Origin: Sanguinoderma infundibulare
Lineage: Eukaryota; Basidiomycota; Agaricomycetes; Polyporales; Polyporaceae
Length of the DNA: 64,000 nucleotides
Reading direction: 5' to 3'
Assembly (NCBI GenBank): GCA_032821775.1
Contig: JAVLRN010000010.1
Coordinates: 1 to 64,000, forward strand
Shown: one piece after another, positions 9,346 through 20,500 of the stretch
How positions within the stretch are numbered: the first letter of the stretch is position 1
How the letters are laid out: the number at the start of each line of letters is the position of its first letter
Made by a program: the position numbers and the translations under genes
The notes under the pieces: model-generated
What the model saw: the letters and a program-made list of their open reading frames with translations, nothing else
Told to the model about the DNA's origin: nothing
Databases searched by the model: none

Positions 9346-12300
9346 ATGCCAAGTGTGGGGCGGGCAGATGAGCATCTGCAGGATAAAGGACTTAGCAATA
9401 ATTTCGGGCATAACCCTAGCCTAGGGTTACTGATTTTTCGGTCAAACTTCTGCATCTTTGAAGGATCTAAGGACCTATATTCAGCTACAAGCAGTGTAAA
9501 CACAGCTTTCAAGCGTGTAGACCAGAAGGTAAAGTCAGTAGCTGGTACAGTGCCTGAAGAATGCAAGGTTACTAGGCGCTTTCCAGAAAATCCATTAAAG
9601 TCCCTACTGCCATTGAGTGCAAATATACCAGATTTTATTCCAACAGCAAAGCTGACTCGGGAGCGCATTGACAAAATCAATATCAACCCAGATGGATATC
9701 TATGGCCTGAAGAAGAGAAGCTGTTCCTCCATATTCTCAGACTTAATGAAAAGTGCATTGCATTTGAGGATAATGACCGCGGTACACTCTGGGAGGATTA
9801 CTTTTCACCATACATTATGCCAGTAGTCCCTCATGAAGCCTGGAAGCTGCCCAACATTCCAGTACCTCCAGGAATTAAGGAGAAGGTCATTAAGATTATT
9901 TGGGAGAAAATTGCTGCAGGAGTTTATGAGCCGAGTCAAGCATCCTATCACTCACGGTGGTTTTGTGTGCTGAAGAAGAATGGAGACTTGCGATTGGTCC
10001 ATGACCTTCAGCCGCTTAACAAAGTTAGTATAAGAGATGCAGGAGTACCACCTATCCTGGATGACTTTGTGGAGCCATTTGCAGGATATCAATGCTACAC
10101 AGTGTTTGACCTATTTTCTGGATATGATGCGCGCATTGTTGATCCACATAGCAGAGACATGACCTCTTTCATGACACCTTTGGGACTTCTGCGAATCACC
10201 TGCATACCTCAGGGATATACCAATTCCCCCGCAGAATTCCAGAATTGTATGACTTTTATCCTACAAGATGAAATCCCTCACACTGCAAACATATTCATTG
10301 ATGACCTCCCAATCAAAGGACCCAAAAGCCAGTACCTTGATCAGGCGGGAAATCCAGAGACTATTCCTGCGAACCCTGGCATCAGGCGGTTTATATGGGA
10401 GCATGCATTGGATGTGCATAGGATTTTTCACAGATTATCACATGCAGGTGCAACAGTTTCAGCAAAGAAAATGCAGATCTGCAAGCCTGAAGTGATCATT
10501 GTTGGCCAAAAGTGTAGTTCTAAAGGGCGACTCCCAGAAGATGTCAAGATTGAGAAAGTTCAGAAGTGGCCAGCACTACAGACAGTCAAGGATGTGCGAG
10601 GCTTTTTAAGGTTATGCGGTACAGTGCGGATCTGGATCAAGGGATATTCAGAAATCTGTCGGCCTTTGACAGAACTCATCAGAAAGGATGCTGAGTTTAT
10701 ATGGGACCAGAGGCGTGAAGGAGCTTTTCAGTGACTCAAGCAGTTAATCTCCTCTGCGCCAGCACTACACCCTATAGACTATAACTGTAACAGGCCAGTC
10801 TACATATCAATTGACTCCAGCAATATTGCAGTTGGGTTTATTCTTTCTCAAGAGGACGAGAGTGGTCGGCGAAGGCCAGCACGATATGGATCCCTTCCAT
10901 TCAATGAGCGAGAGTCCAGGTATAGCCAACCCAAGCTAGAGCTGTATGGATGCTTTCGTGCACTGCGACATTGGAGGCTGTACCTTATTGGCATTAAAAA
11001 GTTGATACTTGAGGTCGATGCGAAGTACATCAAGGATATGCTCAATAATCCTGACCTTCAACCAAATGCCACTATCAATCGCTGGATTCAGGGAATACTT
11101 CTCTTTGATTTTCAGCTACAGCATGTCCCTGCAGACAAACACAGAGGACCTGATGCCCTCTCAAGGAGGAGACCAACAGATGAGGAAAGGCAAGAGGCTA
11201 AAGAGCTGGATCAGTGGATGGATGAGACATCACTATTCTTTATGTGGAAGGATTCCATAACCCCCACACATTCTGAAGTGCCAGCTCTACATGCGACAGA
11301 CAGTAAACAAGAGCAGGCACTCCACAACATTCAGCATTTTCTTGAGACCTTAGAGACTCCATCATTTCCATCTATCCAAGCAAAGAGGCGATTCCTACAG
11401 CGAGTGACTCAGTTCTTCATGACTGCAGGAAAGATGTATAAGCAGCGCAATCAGAAATCACCTTTAGCAGTGGTCCTTGACAGCGATCAGCGGTATAGCA
11501 TCCTCACAGAAGCTCATGAGAAGCTGGGTCACAGAGGAGTCTATGGCATATTCCATCATGTGCGCGAGCGATTCTATTGGCCTAACCTATTCCAGGATGT
11601 CAAACATCATGTAAGCACCTGCCATCAATGTCAACTGTGGAACACCAAGCGCATAGAGGTCTCTCCCACCATTCGCACACCTGTCACTCTTTTTTCTCAG
11701 ATTTATGTGGACATCATGTTTATGCCAAGCGTCAATGGATATAGGTATATCATTGCAGCACGCGATGACCTCTCACATGCAGCTGAAGGTCGTGCACTGC
11801 GAAGGATCACTGCAAAGACCATTGCCAAGTTTCTATGGGAGGAAATCATCTGTCAGTATGGGCATATTGCAGAAATTATCACGGATAATGGTATGGAGTT
11901 TAAGGGAGCAACTGAGCGACTGCTGAAGCGGTATGGCATTCCTCAAATCAAGATATCTCCCTATAATAAACACAGCAATGGCATTGTCGAACAAGGCCAT
12001 TTTACCATCCGTGAAGCAATCCTGAAAGATTGTCAAGGAGATATTCAGCAATGGCCAAAGAAAGTCCATCTGGCATTTTTTGCAGACCGCGTTACCACAC
12101 GGCGGTCCACAGGATTTAGCCCTTTTTATTTGCTTCATGGTGTCCATCCCATTCTCCCCTTCGACCTTACAGAGGCTACATTCATGATCAGCGCGTACCA
12201 GGCAGGATTATCTTCAGCAGAACTGCTAGCCTTGAGGATGCGGCAGCTAGACAAGCGTCCTCAAGACCTTAAGCGTGCAAGTGATACTATACTTCACTCT

Positions 12301-12678
12301 AGAATCAGGTCAAAGGAACAGTTTGAAAAGCGCTTTAGGCACAGGCTGAAGAAGCTACCCATCCAGCCAGGTACACTTGTCCTCGTGCGAAACTCAGCCA
12401 GGGATGCAGGCCTTGTGGACAAGTATACACCAAGGTACTCTGGACCATACATAGTACACCGGAAGACAGTGCATAATGTCTACATTCTGACAAAACTGGA
12501 CGGCACATTCCTTCGGCAGGGGTATGCTGCATTCAGAGTGATTCCCTACAAGCCGAGGTTGCCCCGAGATCTATCAAAAGATTCAGCATCTGATTCAGAT
12601 GAAGATGAAGATTTAGAATCTGAGATCGACAGCGAAGCGAGCAGATCCTCAGAAGACTCTAATGAATGGTTCGCATAA
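9346..12678 (+). pseudogene. Pol: reverse transcriptase-RNase H-integrase, in-frame TGA
   Basis: One frame from ATG 9346 (open upstream too) to TAA at 12678, broken only by TGA at 10732-10734. Reverse transcriptase lies at about 9880-10640, with RLVHDLQPLNK, TVFDLFSGYDA, PQGYTNSPAEFQ and the catalytic FIDD (the usual form in this Agaricomycete group rather than YxDD). RNase H at about 10795-11165 keeps its acidic residues (YISIDSS, KLELYG, LEVDAKY, GPDALSRR). Integrase has an HHCC zinc finger (HEKLGHRGVYG...CHQCQLW, 11514-11638) and a DDE core (IYVDIM, IITDNGMEF, NGIVEQGH). The tail is acidic, without a chromodomain. The TGA lies between reverse transcriptase and RNase H, after AFQ. It may be a nonsense mutation from a CpG transition, or rarely a recoded stop. 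Confidence 0.9.
9351..9363 (+). other. Second copy of the polypurine-tract region
   Basis: AAGTGTGGGGCGG is identical to 13409-13421 just upstream of the 3' LTR, and both are preceded by a TGCA-containing stretch. It is followed at 9364-9379 by a hairpin (GCAGATG/CATCTGC). It could act as a central polypurine tract or mark the 3' end of another element copied into this one. Confidence 0.5.
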
Positions 12679-12925
12679 GCGCTGCCCTGGCCAGTCAAGC
12701 GGCGCAGTGCCTGCCTCTCATATAATCCTTGCCTCTGTCGATACCTTTCTCACCCAATCCCCCCGTCATTCTCAGCTGCGCTGACACTCGTCCTGCTTTA
12801 CTATGCGTTACTCCATCACGTTTGCCCCTCAAACCTGCATCATGGTCCATGCCTTCGGCCCAAACACAGACCTTAGGCCCTTCATTGCGCGATGAATCCC
12901 TCTCTATCCCTCCAGCCGCTTCGCC
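12679..12925 (+). other. Spacer between integrase and third ORF
   Basis: A pyrimidine-rich spacer with no convincing ORF. A CTCATATAATCC-like motif near 12717-12728 could be a weak internal TATA box, which is speculative. Confidence 0.3.
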
Positions 12926-13441
12926 ATGCCGGCAAACATGGTCTGCACCACTCACAGTGAGTCCACCAGCCTGTGGACCCTCTTCCCCTTCGGCCCAGAC
13001 GCCGACACCACCCTCCACTTCAACTCCATCTTTTACCTATCCGACTATCACCACTTTCATGTCAACATCCCTGCCCTCTGCGTCTTCAATGACCCTGCCG
13101 ACATCATCTTTCAACATGGTGAGCGGTACTTCGTCATCCCTGGATGGATCTTTGAGGACGGGCAGACCATTGGAGATGGTGACTCCTCGGATGGTAGCGA
13201 TGAAGGCGCCTCCATGACCTCGTCTGGTCCCATCCTCTCCTCCGCCGACTTCTGCCTGCCAGTGCACAGCTTCAATGCGGACGACCTCCCACTCGAGCTC
13301 AGACTCCTTCGCTTCCTCCCTCTCCAACTGGCTCAGTGGCTGGTTAGGAAGCGCTATGAGTACGTGGTCCTGTTCCTCTCAGCCTTCGCAACGGGGACGT
13401 TGCACTTCAAGTGTGGGGCGGTTGTCATACGCGGTGTATGA
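12926..13441 (+). CDS. Third ORF of the retrotransposon
   Basis: 171 residues from ATG 12926, with the last codons running into the 3' LTR and the stop at 13439-13441. It reads as a folded protein: WTLFPFGPDADTTLHF, YLSDYHHFHV, CVFNDPADIIFQHGERYFVIPGW, a short acidic linker (GDGDSSDGSDEG), then DLPLELRLLRFLPLQLAQWL. No transmembrane helix typical of an envelope protein and no catalytic motif is visible. I recall similar extra ORFs at this place in related Agaricomycete Gypsy elements, but have no assigned function. The position fits an additional-ORF (aORF) arrangement. Confidence 0.55.
   Translation: MPANMVCTTHSESTSLWTLFPFGPDADTTLHFNSIFYLSDYHHFHVNIPALCVFNDPADIIFQHGERYFVIPGWIFEDGQTIGDGDSSDGSDEGASMTSSGPILSSADFCLPVHSFNADDLPLELRLLRFLPLQLAQWLVRKRYEYVVLFLSAFATGTLHFKCGAVVIRGV
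13409..13422 (+). other. Polypurine tract region before the 3' LTR
   Basis: AAGTGTGGGGCGGT directly precedes the 3' LTR TG and is the likely plus-strand priming site, although it is interrupted by C and T. Confidence 0.55.
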
Positions 13442-14510
13442 CTGATCTGTTGGACAGGTACAGGCTGGTAGGAGAGCCGGTTCAGCACCGGAACTGCCTT
13501 GGCTCTGAAGAGCCTATCTTTAGGTTCAGAGAGCTGCCGGGGCGAAGGGAGGACAGGGAGTCAGTCCAGGAAGGACCTAGGGAGGAAGGCGAGAGCTCAA
13601 AGCGCAGGATGCGTGCAAGGCACAACACGATCTAGCATGGACTCTACATGTACTCTCTATTCGTTTGCTATGGTGCACAGATGATTTGGTTCTTGGCACA
13701 TGACCTGAAAAGGCTGACTAAGGTTCAAGCATGATGACTGATACACATTACTGTACACATGCTCAGTCAGCGCAGGTTTTTCTTTTTGTATGATGGGACT
13801 TTATTGTTATTTGGGAATGACTATTATACTCTATCCTTTTATCCTTTGAGCATTCCCACACTACAAACTTTGACCTATTATTCCTCATACTTAATTGTTT
13901 GAGGATAACTTTTATCCTAGCCTATTGTACTTGAGAATATTCTCAGGTATATAGCACAATAATTGTGCTTATTTCATGGTATGGATATGTTATTCCCATG
14001 CTGATTGGTGGACTATTGTTTATTCCTTTATTGTCCATAGGATTATTTCTCACAGCCTGTATATACTCATTGTCCAAGGACAATGAGCACTTTAACAGTA
14101 TTGTGCTATTTTAGATACAGTATTGTGTCTATAGCCTATTGTCCAGACTTAGCACAATAGCACAATAGCCTGTTTATTTGTATTTGGTTCTAGGTAGCTA
14201 CTAGTATATAAGGACCTCAGCTGGGTCCCCCAAGAATGACAACTCAGTTTCCCCCAGACTGAAGTCCCACCTCTGACAGGTGTTCCTGGTGCAACTGTGC
14301 ACAATAGCCTTCTCTTCTGAGAGTTAGAAAGCCTCTGACAGGCTTGCTCTCTATTATCCCCTTCTATACCTCACCCTTACCTATCATCCCCCATACCTCT
14401 GATCACTATCACGGACACCTGGAGGAATATCTGACCTAAAGTCTGGTCCGATTACTTCAGGCGCATATTATCTAGTAGTAGTTTCTATTAGGTAGTTTGT
14501 GCGTATCACA
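13423..14510 (+). repeat. 3' LTR
   Basis: 1088 bp, exactly the length of the 5' LTR and nearly identical. Only about four substitutions, all transitions, were spotted by eye, which implies young insertion. It is followed directly by GTTA. Confidence 0.97.
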
Positions 14511-16970
14511 GTTAGCATAGCATTCACGCTCATCCTCATCGTCTCCACCCAGAGAGATGGCATCCTCTGCATCTTCTGTGTCATTTGTGGCACTGGTGTA
14601 GGCTGATTGTCATTGGGAGTAGTCATAGGTTGATGAGGGATTCGAGGGGCCTGCTGCTCATCATTGTCATTGACCATGCTAAAGGAAGCATTGAAAATGA
14701 CGGTGGAAGCAGGTGGTGTGGAAGTGGAAGATGAGGTGACATGGTGAGCGTGTCGAAGTGGTAGGTGCCAATGTGCCTGCCCAGTGTCTAACACTTTGAT
14801 GCTCTCATCACAATCTTGCCACATCATATTGGACTACCATCTCAGCTGTTCTGACCATCATGTGGGTCATTGACCAGATTGAGCAGCACAGCGGGCAGCA
14901 GTATGACACTAAGGTGATGGATGTGGGTAAGTGAATTGTCCAAATTGCAATCTTGGCTGCCTGATCCCAACTGCAGCATTTCTGCCACCATCACCTGGCT
15001 TGTGCCCTCTCCTCCTTGCCCCTTTCGACATCATTCTTATACTCAGCTTCTCCACTGCCTCATTGCCATCTTCGTCATTTGACTCATCCTTCTATGAAGG
15101 TCCATTCCTCAGGATGTGCTCCTCATTCCTATAATCTCCAAGGTTCGTGTCCCACTTGCACTGCACTTCCAGCAGCCCTAATGAATCTCTGCCATCTCTC
15201 ACAGGCCATTGCCATCCTCAATAGTGAGACCGTGAGCATTCACACAACCATTTTCTATCACCTCAGTTGCCATCTCCGATGAGGTCAAAAACCTCAAGTC
15301 TTTGGCAAAACATGGCTTCCATATCCAGTACACATGTATGAATTCACCCCTACCTTCCTTTTAGAGGCTTATCTGCTTTCCTCGACCAGTGCTTCTGACA
15401 ACTTAAGCAACAGCTGCATGTCTGCAAGACCACACATTAACCCCTTCGAGAGGACACTGGTGTGGTGTGCTTCTTTCTGGGGGGCATCATCAGTGAGTTG
15501 ACCAGTCTATGCTTCTGGTACATTGCCTCTCTTTCATCTCTGCATGTAACCCAGCATTGAGCATATATTTAGTGCAAAGAATTTTAAGTTGGCAATGTTG
15601 CAGTCAGTCTTCACCTCCATCCTGCCATTCATCTCCTGAGTTACTCATATCTACCATCTCTAGGCCAATGCATCCATGATACCCCAGCTACAGATGCTCA
15701 ATTACAATACTTCTCTGCCAGATCCACTGCCTATACTGGCCACTCAACACCAATTCCATTCCCTCAGACAACAAGAACGAGGACAACGTGAGAAGAATGC
15801 AGCTTCTCCCTTTGCACCACACACTGAGCATGCCCAGGTCCACATCCTTCAACATCAGAAATTCCCAGGAGTTCTGACAGGTCTGACACAGATGTTTCAG
15901 ATGTTTTCAGACATTTTCAGATACTTTTAGACCCATTTTAGACCTGTCAGAAGTCAGAGGTCAGAGGTGCAAAACCCCCCCATCAGACATTTTGAAATGG
16001 AAATGCACAGTGCAGTGACAGGTCTGACAAGGCCTACAATGGCTTGGATGTCTCCTGCAAACACCCTCTGATGACAAAACTGGTGCATGACAGGCATCAT
16101 CATCGGCAATGCTGGTCATCGCTGTGTGTCAATGTGCAAGCACTGACAAGCTCTCCAGTCCCTGCGTGTGGACCATGCTCTCCCAGACAGTTGCACAAGA
16201 GCAATAATACCTCCCGCACCTCAAACCCTGGTGCCACGAAGGGTAGGTGGCCGACGGAAGGTCAATGTCTGTATTTTTGACCTCTTAGGCATCCTAAATG
16301 CCAGATATTCAGACATTCAGAACTCATGTGAATTACTGATAAAGCCTGCAACACCTCCCTGGTCATCGGTCACCAAAGCAATGTGGTTGTCGGATGTATA
16401 GGATGAGCAGGAGGAGCTGTTTGACATTGGTGAGGAGAGGGAGGAGGAGGATGACCACACCCCAAATCCTAGCAGTCAACTTGGGGATCTAGCAGGCCTT
16501 CCACTGCCACCACCACCAAAGATTGTGGTTATGGAAGAGTAAGGATACAGTAACTTATAGTGGTACTTGTCATTGTACACACGCAGACGTGTGTAATGTG
16601 TATCAGTATACTTTGGGATGGACTTTTAGACATCACATTCTCATAGGTCAATTGGACTTGTTCTGCATTTGCGAGGTTTGGCAAAGGTTGGCTTAGAGTT
16701 GGAAGCCATGTGCAAGGTTGAGGGCATGCATCAACCAAGTGTGTCTCTGTAAGTTTTGCTGTCCCAATACATTAAATAAGTCTCAAGTAGTATAACTGCT
16801 GTTCCCTGTCCAAGTGATAGTGCATATTATTACAATTATAAAGATGTCCCTGCATGTTAGTACAATATTAGTACAAATTAGATCAAATTAGATCAAATTA
16901 GATTGATCGTAGCTCTATTAGATCATAGTTAGTAGTAAATTCATTGAAGTAGCTTGGGGGGGTTTTCCTG
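14511..16970. other. Decayed interior of the TIR transposon, right part
   Basis: 2.4 kb without a recognisable gene. The minus strand has an open stretch at about 14515-14827, ending in SVNAMLT at the insertion point, that continues in frame across the retrotransposon into 2703-2640. At 15876-16030 is a cluster of direct and inverted GTCTGACA/TCAGACAT motifs, including the inverted pair CTGACAGGTCT/AGACCTGTCAG. At 16860-16910 there are ATTAGATCAA repeats. This is probably a dead transposase gene plus subterminal repeats. Confidence 0.4.
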
Positions 16971-16971
16971 A

Positions 16972-17720
16972 TGTACGTTGCATGATAGCCTTCCACTTGT
17001 CAACCTCCTCCTTTCAAGTCTGCTCATACACAGCCTCATGGTCAAGACATTTGGCGGTCCATTGAGGCAATGGTGCGGACAGAGTCTTGATCTTTCCCGT
17101 GGTTGAAGCGAGCACTTTGGCCAACTTCTTGAAAGACTGTAGGTTGGATGACTGGCCCTCCAGAGGAGCAAGAAGGTTGTCGAGGTTCAGTTTGCTACCA
17201 CCTACGAAAAACCCACATCAGTATAATGCTCATATATGGGTGTACCAGACGGACCTAAGGCAGCAGCAAACTTGTTTTCCACCCCGGCCTCTGTGTGCTC
17301 GGGTAATAGCCTACGCTTCCACGCATGCTTAGAATCGTCCTCACCTTGCCCATCGTCCTCATTGGGCACTTTGCATTTCTGCCCAGCATCGAGACCGGAG
17401 ACGAAGTTCTCGAGCTCTTGCAGCGCGTTGTCCCCTTCCTCACCTTCCTCGTCCTTGGAAGCGGAGACAATGTTGGCATTCTCTTCCTCCCCTGACTCCT
17501 TGTCTGAGCTCTCATCTGAACCTTCTATATTTTCATCCTCATCTTCCTCCTCGTCCTCTTCACTTCTCCTCTTCACCTTTGTCGAAATCTGTCCTTCCCT
17601 CGTCATCTCCAGTGTCTGGTTCCCCGCGACCATCCAAGACATCTAAGATATCAATGAACTCGCTCGGATCACCTTCCTCCTCTTCCTCCTCTTTGTCTTC
17701 CGAGGCTAGCTCGCGGTACT
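16972..17720 (-). pseudogene. utp14: UTP14 fragment, middle part (decayed)
   Basis: The minus strand reads, from the upper end, a Glu-rich exon with DPSEFIDILDVLDGRGEPDT. A frameshift follows, then DENIEGSDESS, LQELENFVSGLDAGQK and RRLLPEHTEAG. An intron lies at 17202 to about 17242, followed by SKLNLDNLLAPLEGQSSNLQ and KTLSAPLPQWTAK, then an in-frame TGA before KEEVDKWKAIM. This is the Utp14 order. It stops exactly where the TIR transposon begins, and the next Utp14 residues (AEHLSFPLQ) are found at 1479 on the other side. Stop codons and a frameshift make it a pseudogene. Because Utp14 is essential, an intact copy should exist elsewhere. Confidence 0.85.
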
Positions 17721-18109
17721 GCACTAGACAAGATTAAGCAGATTACACAAAGTCGACTGCTTCATCGCTCGAAAAAAGCCGCCACATATGCTCATGGGCA
17801 TGACGCGTCCGCTGCACCACAGTTCGCAACCACCGCCAACGACACATAGTTGCCCTTGCGAGTGCTAGCACACAATGGGAGAACAGGGCGTGAAAAAATG
17901 TGGCAACTGGTTACTCACATGATTCATGGCTCTTCATGAGGCCCTGCACGACAACCTCCGAGCTGATAAAACCTTCAGACAGAACCCCCCCCCTACCTAG
18001 TCCTCTGCGTAGGATCGTCATGAGCCAGAGATCGCAGACCCCAGGTGTAGCAAATAGCGTGATAAACATGGAACACGGAAGCGAAAGCACGATAGACTCG
18101 AAGCACGAC

Positions 18110-19535
18110 ACTACGCCGCCGCCGACATGACCTTCTCCTTGATGCGTGGGCTCCGCGAGCGCGCCCTGGTCGCCCAGCTGGTCGCCCTCGCCCGCGACGA
18201 TCTTGCGCAGCACCCGCGCATGATCTATGCACATGAAACTCAATCAGCACCAGATCAAACCCAAGACGAAGACGAGGACAGAGACGGGGACGGGGACGCA
18301 CCTTCCCGGAACGCGTCTTTGGCAGGTCCCCAACACTGAAGATCTTCTTGGGCGCGGCGAATGGCCCGATGGCCTTGTGGACCTAAAGGGTGAGCTCCTT
18401 GATGAGCCCGCCGTCGTCACCCGGGTCGTAGTTGAACTCGGGCTTGAGCGTGACGAACGCGTACACGACCTGGCTCGTCAGCTCGTCCGCCGTGCCGATC
18501 ACTGTCACGGACATCAAACAAGCCACACGGGCGCACGCATGGTGAGTAGGACGACCGAGCGATGGAGGGGCTTAGAGCGGGCGTGCTTGCTGTCTTTGCG
18601 ACACCGACGTGCGTGATGAGGGCCGACTCGATCTCCGCCGTTGACAGATGGTGGCCAGAGATGTTGATAACGTCTGCACCTGTTCCGATTCATTCATGCG
18701 TCGCACAAGAACAAAGCCATCAATGTTCCGAGCAGAACAGCGCATGGGTGAAGAACGCACCGTCAACGTGCCCCTTGATCCAAATGTACCGATGCTCGTC
18801 GCCCGGTACGGCTTCATGTACGTCTCCAGGTACCGATTGTGGTCCTGGTACACTGTCCACGCGATCGACGGCCACGGCGTCTTGAGCACGAGGACGCCCT
18901 CCATGCCGTTCCCCTCCAGCCCCTTGCCGCGTCTGCGCGTCAAGCAGCACGGGCTCGGTCCCACAAAACAGCACCGTCGCTGAGCCCGGCTTCGTCTCAA
19001 TCGCGCCCCGGAAGGGCGTGACGATGATCGAGCCGGTCTCGGTCTGCCAGAAGGTGTCGACGATGGCGCACTGGCGGCGGCCAACGTGGTCGTTGTACCA
19101 GTGCCACGCCTCGGGGTTAATCAGCTCGCCGACGCAGCCGAGCACACGCAGCGAGCCGAGGTCGTGGTCCCGGACGTGGTGCTCGCCGAGACGGCGGAGG
19201 AGGTGGATCGCAGTCGGGGCTGAGTAGAACTCGGTGAGCTTGTGCTTGTCGATGGTCTGCCAGTAGCATGCAGGAGTGGGGTAGACGGGCGTGGACTCGA
19301 AGACGGTGGTGGTAACGCCGTTTGCGAGCGGACCGTAGACGATATAGGTGTGGCCGGTGATCCAGCCGATGTCGGCCATGCAGGCGAAGCGGTCGTTATC
19401 GTGGACGTTGAAGACGTACTTGACGGTGAGGGGAGCGCAGAGCAGGTAGCCGCCGGTGGTGTGGACGACGCCCTTGGGCTTGCCCATGGATCCGGAGGTC
19501 TGTGTGATTGACGCGTTTGGTGCCACATACCGCAT
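18110..19535 (-). pseudogene. Acetyl-CoA synthetase fragment (broken)
   Basis: Minus-strand remains of an AMP-forming acetyl-CoA synthetase (acetate + ATP + CoA to acetyl-CoA). Visible are the P-loop-like [15 protein letters not shown] (family TSGSTGKPKG), [23 protein letters not shown] segment [40 protein letters not shown], and [20 protein letters not shown] with QTETGSI, followed by frameshifted GYIWIKG. The C-terminus [15 protein letters not shown] runs to a stop near 18113. The Thr-to-Met change in the P loop, several frameshifts and the absent N-terminal half show that it is not functional. It lies between two pieces of UTP14, next to a lactate-oxidase-like fragment on the same strand. 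Confidence 0.85.
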
Positions 19536-19789
19536 GAGCGTAGAACGTGATTTGTCCGTTCTGAAATGGTTAGGTGACGAGTCTTGAGGATGGTAGTGCC
19601 GTCTAGTGGTTTCGTCTTCGACGCTTTATACGAGCCACGGAGCACGTCTGTCGGCACAATGAATGCGCGCACCAGGGTTTCCGTTCTCGTCGATCCAGAT
19701 GCGCGAGGTATCCTATATGTGCACGGCGCAGCCGGGAGGTCAGGTGTGATTCTGGAAAGAGTGCGTGGCCCACGTACCTGCACGCTGAG

Positions 19790-20500
19790 GATGCCCTTGA
19801 GAACGAGTCGTCCGTCCCAGTGCCTCCGGAAGAACGCGAGCTCGTCCAATGTGCGGAACACGCCCTCGGAGAGGTTACCTGCCAACTGGGTCCCGAGCTA
19901 GTTCAGCTCGACCGCCTTCTCGTCGCCCTTGCGCATGCGCTCATTGAACTCGGCCGAGTTGTACGGGAATGAGTGCGCGAAGTCGTACGGGTATGGCTCC
20001 AGTCCGTTCTGCTTCATGAACGCAGAGTCGGTGAGGGCGTTTTGCGCGCCGACGCCGTGGTAGATGGGGTGGTAGGTCGTGTCGTGTGTCTGCCAGCCGA
20101 GGGACATGGCGTCAACCGTGACAACGAGCGGACTGTACCCGGCCCGCTTCGCGCGGTCCAGGAGGGAGAGGGTGAGCTCGGGCGCGATTGGCCTGATTAT
20201 CGCAGCAGGGAGTTCATCAGCATGAAATTGCAGACACTGACACGGACGCATCGTGATGGACGGCTCTCACGAACCAACGGTGCCCAGATCCGTTCGCCTC
20301 CGCGACCGCCTCGATGGACCGCGATGCGACAGTGCTCTGGATCATGGGCACGCCGACTGCTTGCGTGGCCCTGGCGGTCGCGAGGTCGCCATCGGGGTGC
20401 ACGATAGTTTGGACACCGATGGGCGCGAGAAAAAACGGTGAGGGATAGGTGACTCCGAAGATGGTGGTCTGTCCGCCGCCATTCGCGAACGTTCAGTTCC
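19790..20500 (-). pseudogene. FMN-dependent alpha-hydroxyacid oxidase fragment
   Basis: Minus-strand remains of a lactate 2-monooxygenase/L-lactate dehydrogenase-type FMN enzyme. The order is GGGQTTIFGVTYPSPFFLAP, VQTIVHPDGDLATARA, VGVPMIQSTVASRSIEAVAE, then after a gap LTLSLLDRAKRAGYSPLVV and TVDAMSLGWQTHD. An in-frame TAG (19898-19900) precedes QLAGNLSEGVFRT and LVLKGILSV. The catalytic SNHGGRQ loop and the C-terminal third are missing. The left part stops at a splice-like GT. It begins abruptly within about 35 bp of the UTP14 exon end at 20533, so its junction is inside a UTP14 intron. Confidence 0.8.

Larger units (their letters stand above)
2704..14510 (+). mobile_element. Ty3/Gypsy LTR retrotransposon with accessory ORFs
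   Basis: A structurally complete 11.8-kb element: two 1088-bp LTRs beginning TGTCATACGC and ending GCGTATCACA (imperfect 10-bp inverted ends), a GTTA target duplication, gag with a CCHC knuckle, aspartic protease, reverse transcriptase, RNase H and integrase in Ty3/Gypsy order. The LTRs differ at only about four positions that I could see, all transitions, so insertion is recent. Two coding areas are not standard: a C-rich accessory region between protease and reverse transcriptase (about 6340-9340), and an ORF between integrase and the 3' LTR (12926-13441). An in-frame TGA in pol and a DTS in place of DTG in the protease suggest that this copy is not autonomous. No chromodomain is seen; integrase ends in an acidic Ser/Asp-rich tail. 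Confidence 0.95.
1552..16971. mobile_element. Decayed TIR DNA transposon split by an LTR element
   Basis: The ends form an inverted repeat. The left end starts CTGAAAAAACCCCCCCAGG (1552-1570). The right end, read inward on the minus strand from 16970, starts CAGGAAAACCCCCCCAAGC. Inside both ends lies AT-rich sequence with many short ATTAG/TTAGTA motifs (about 1575-1790 and 16790-16945), like the subterminal repeats of hAT- or KDZ-type elements. The element splits the UTP14 copy, whose reading resumes on each side. Without the nested retrotransposon it is about 3.6 kb. No transposase domain is recognisable. The 8-bp target copy and the CAG-like terminus suggest hAT or KDZ, which is inference only. 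Confidence 0.6.

Noticed and set aside
12926..13441. Third retrotransposon ORF as an envelope gene
   Set aside because: No signal peptide, no fusion-peptide-like segment and no C-terminal membrane anchor are visible, so the env reading is not supported.
17236..17646. Ser-rich plus-strand ORF
   Set aside because: Antisense of the acidic UTP14 tract.
18110..20500. A functional biosynthetic cluster of acetyl-CoA synthetase and lactate oxidase
   Set aside because: Both are truncated, frameshifted and contain in-frame stops; they are fragments, not a pathway.
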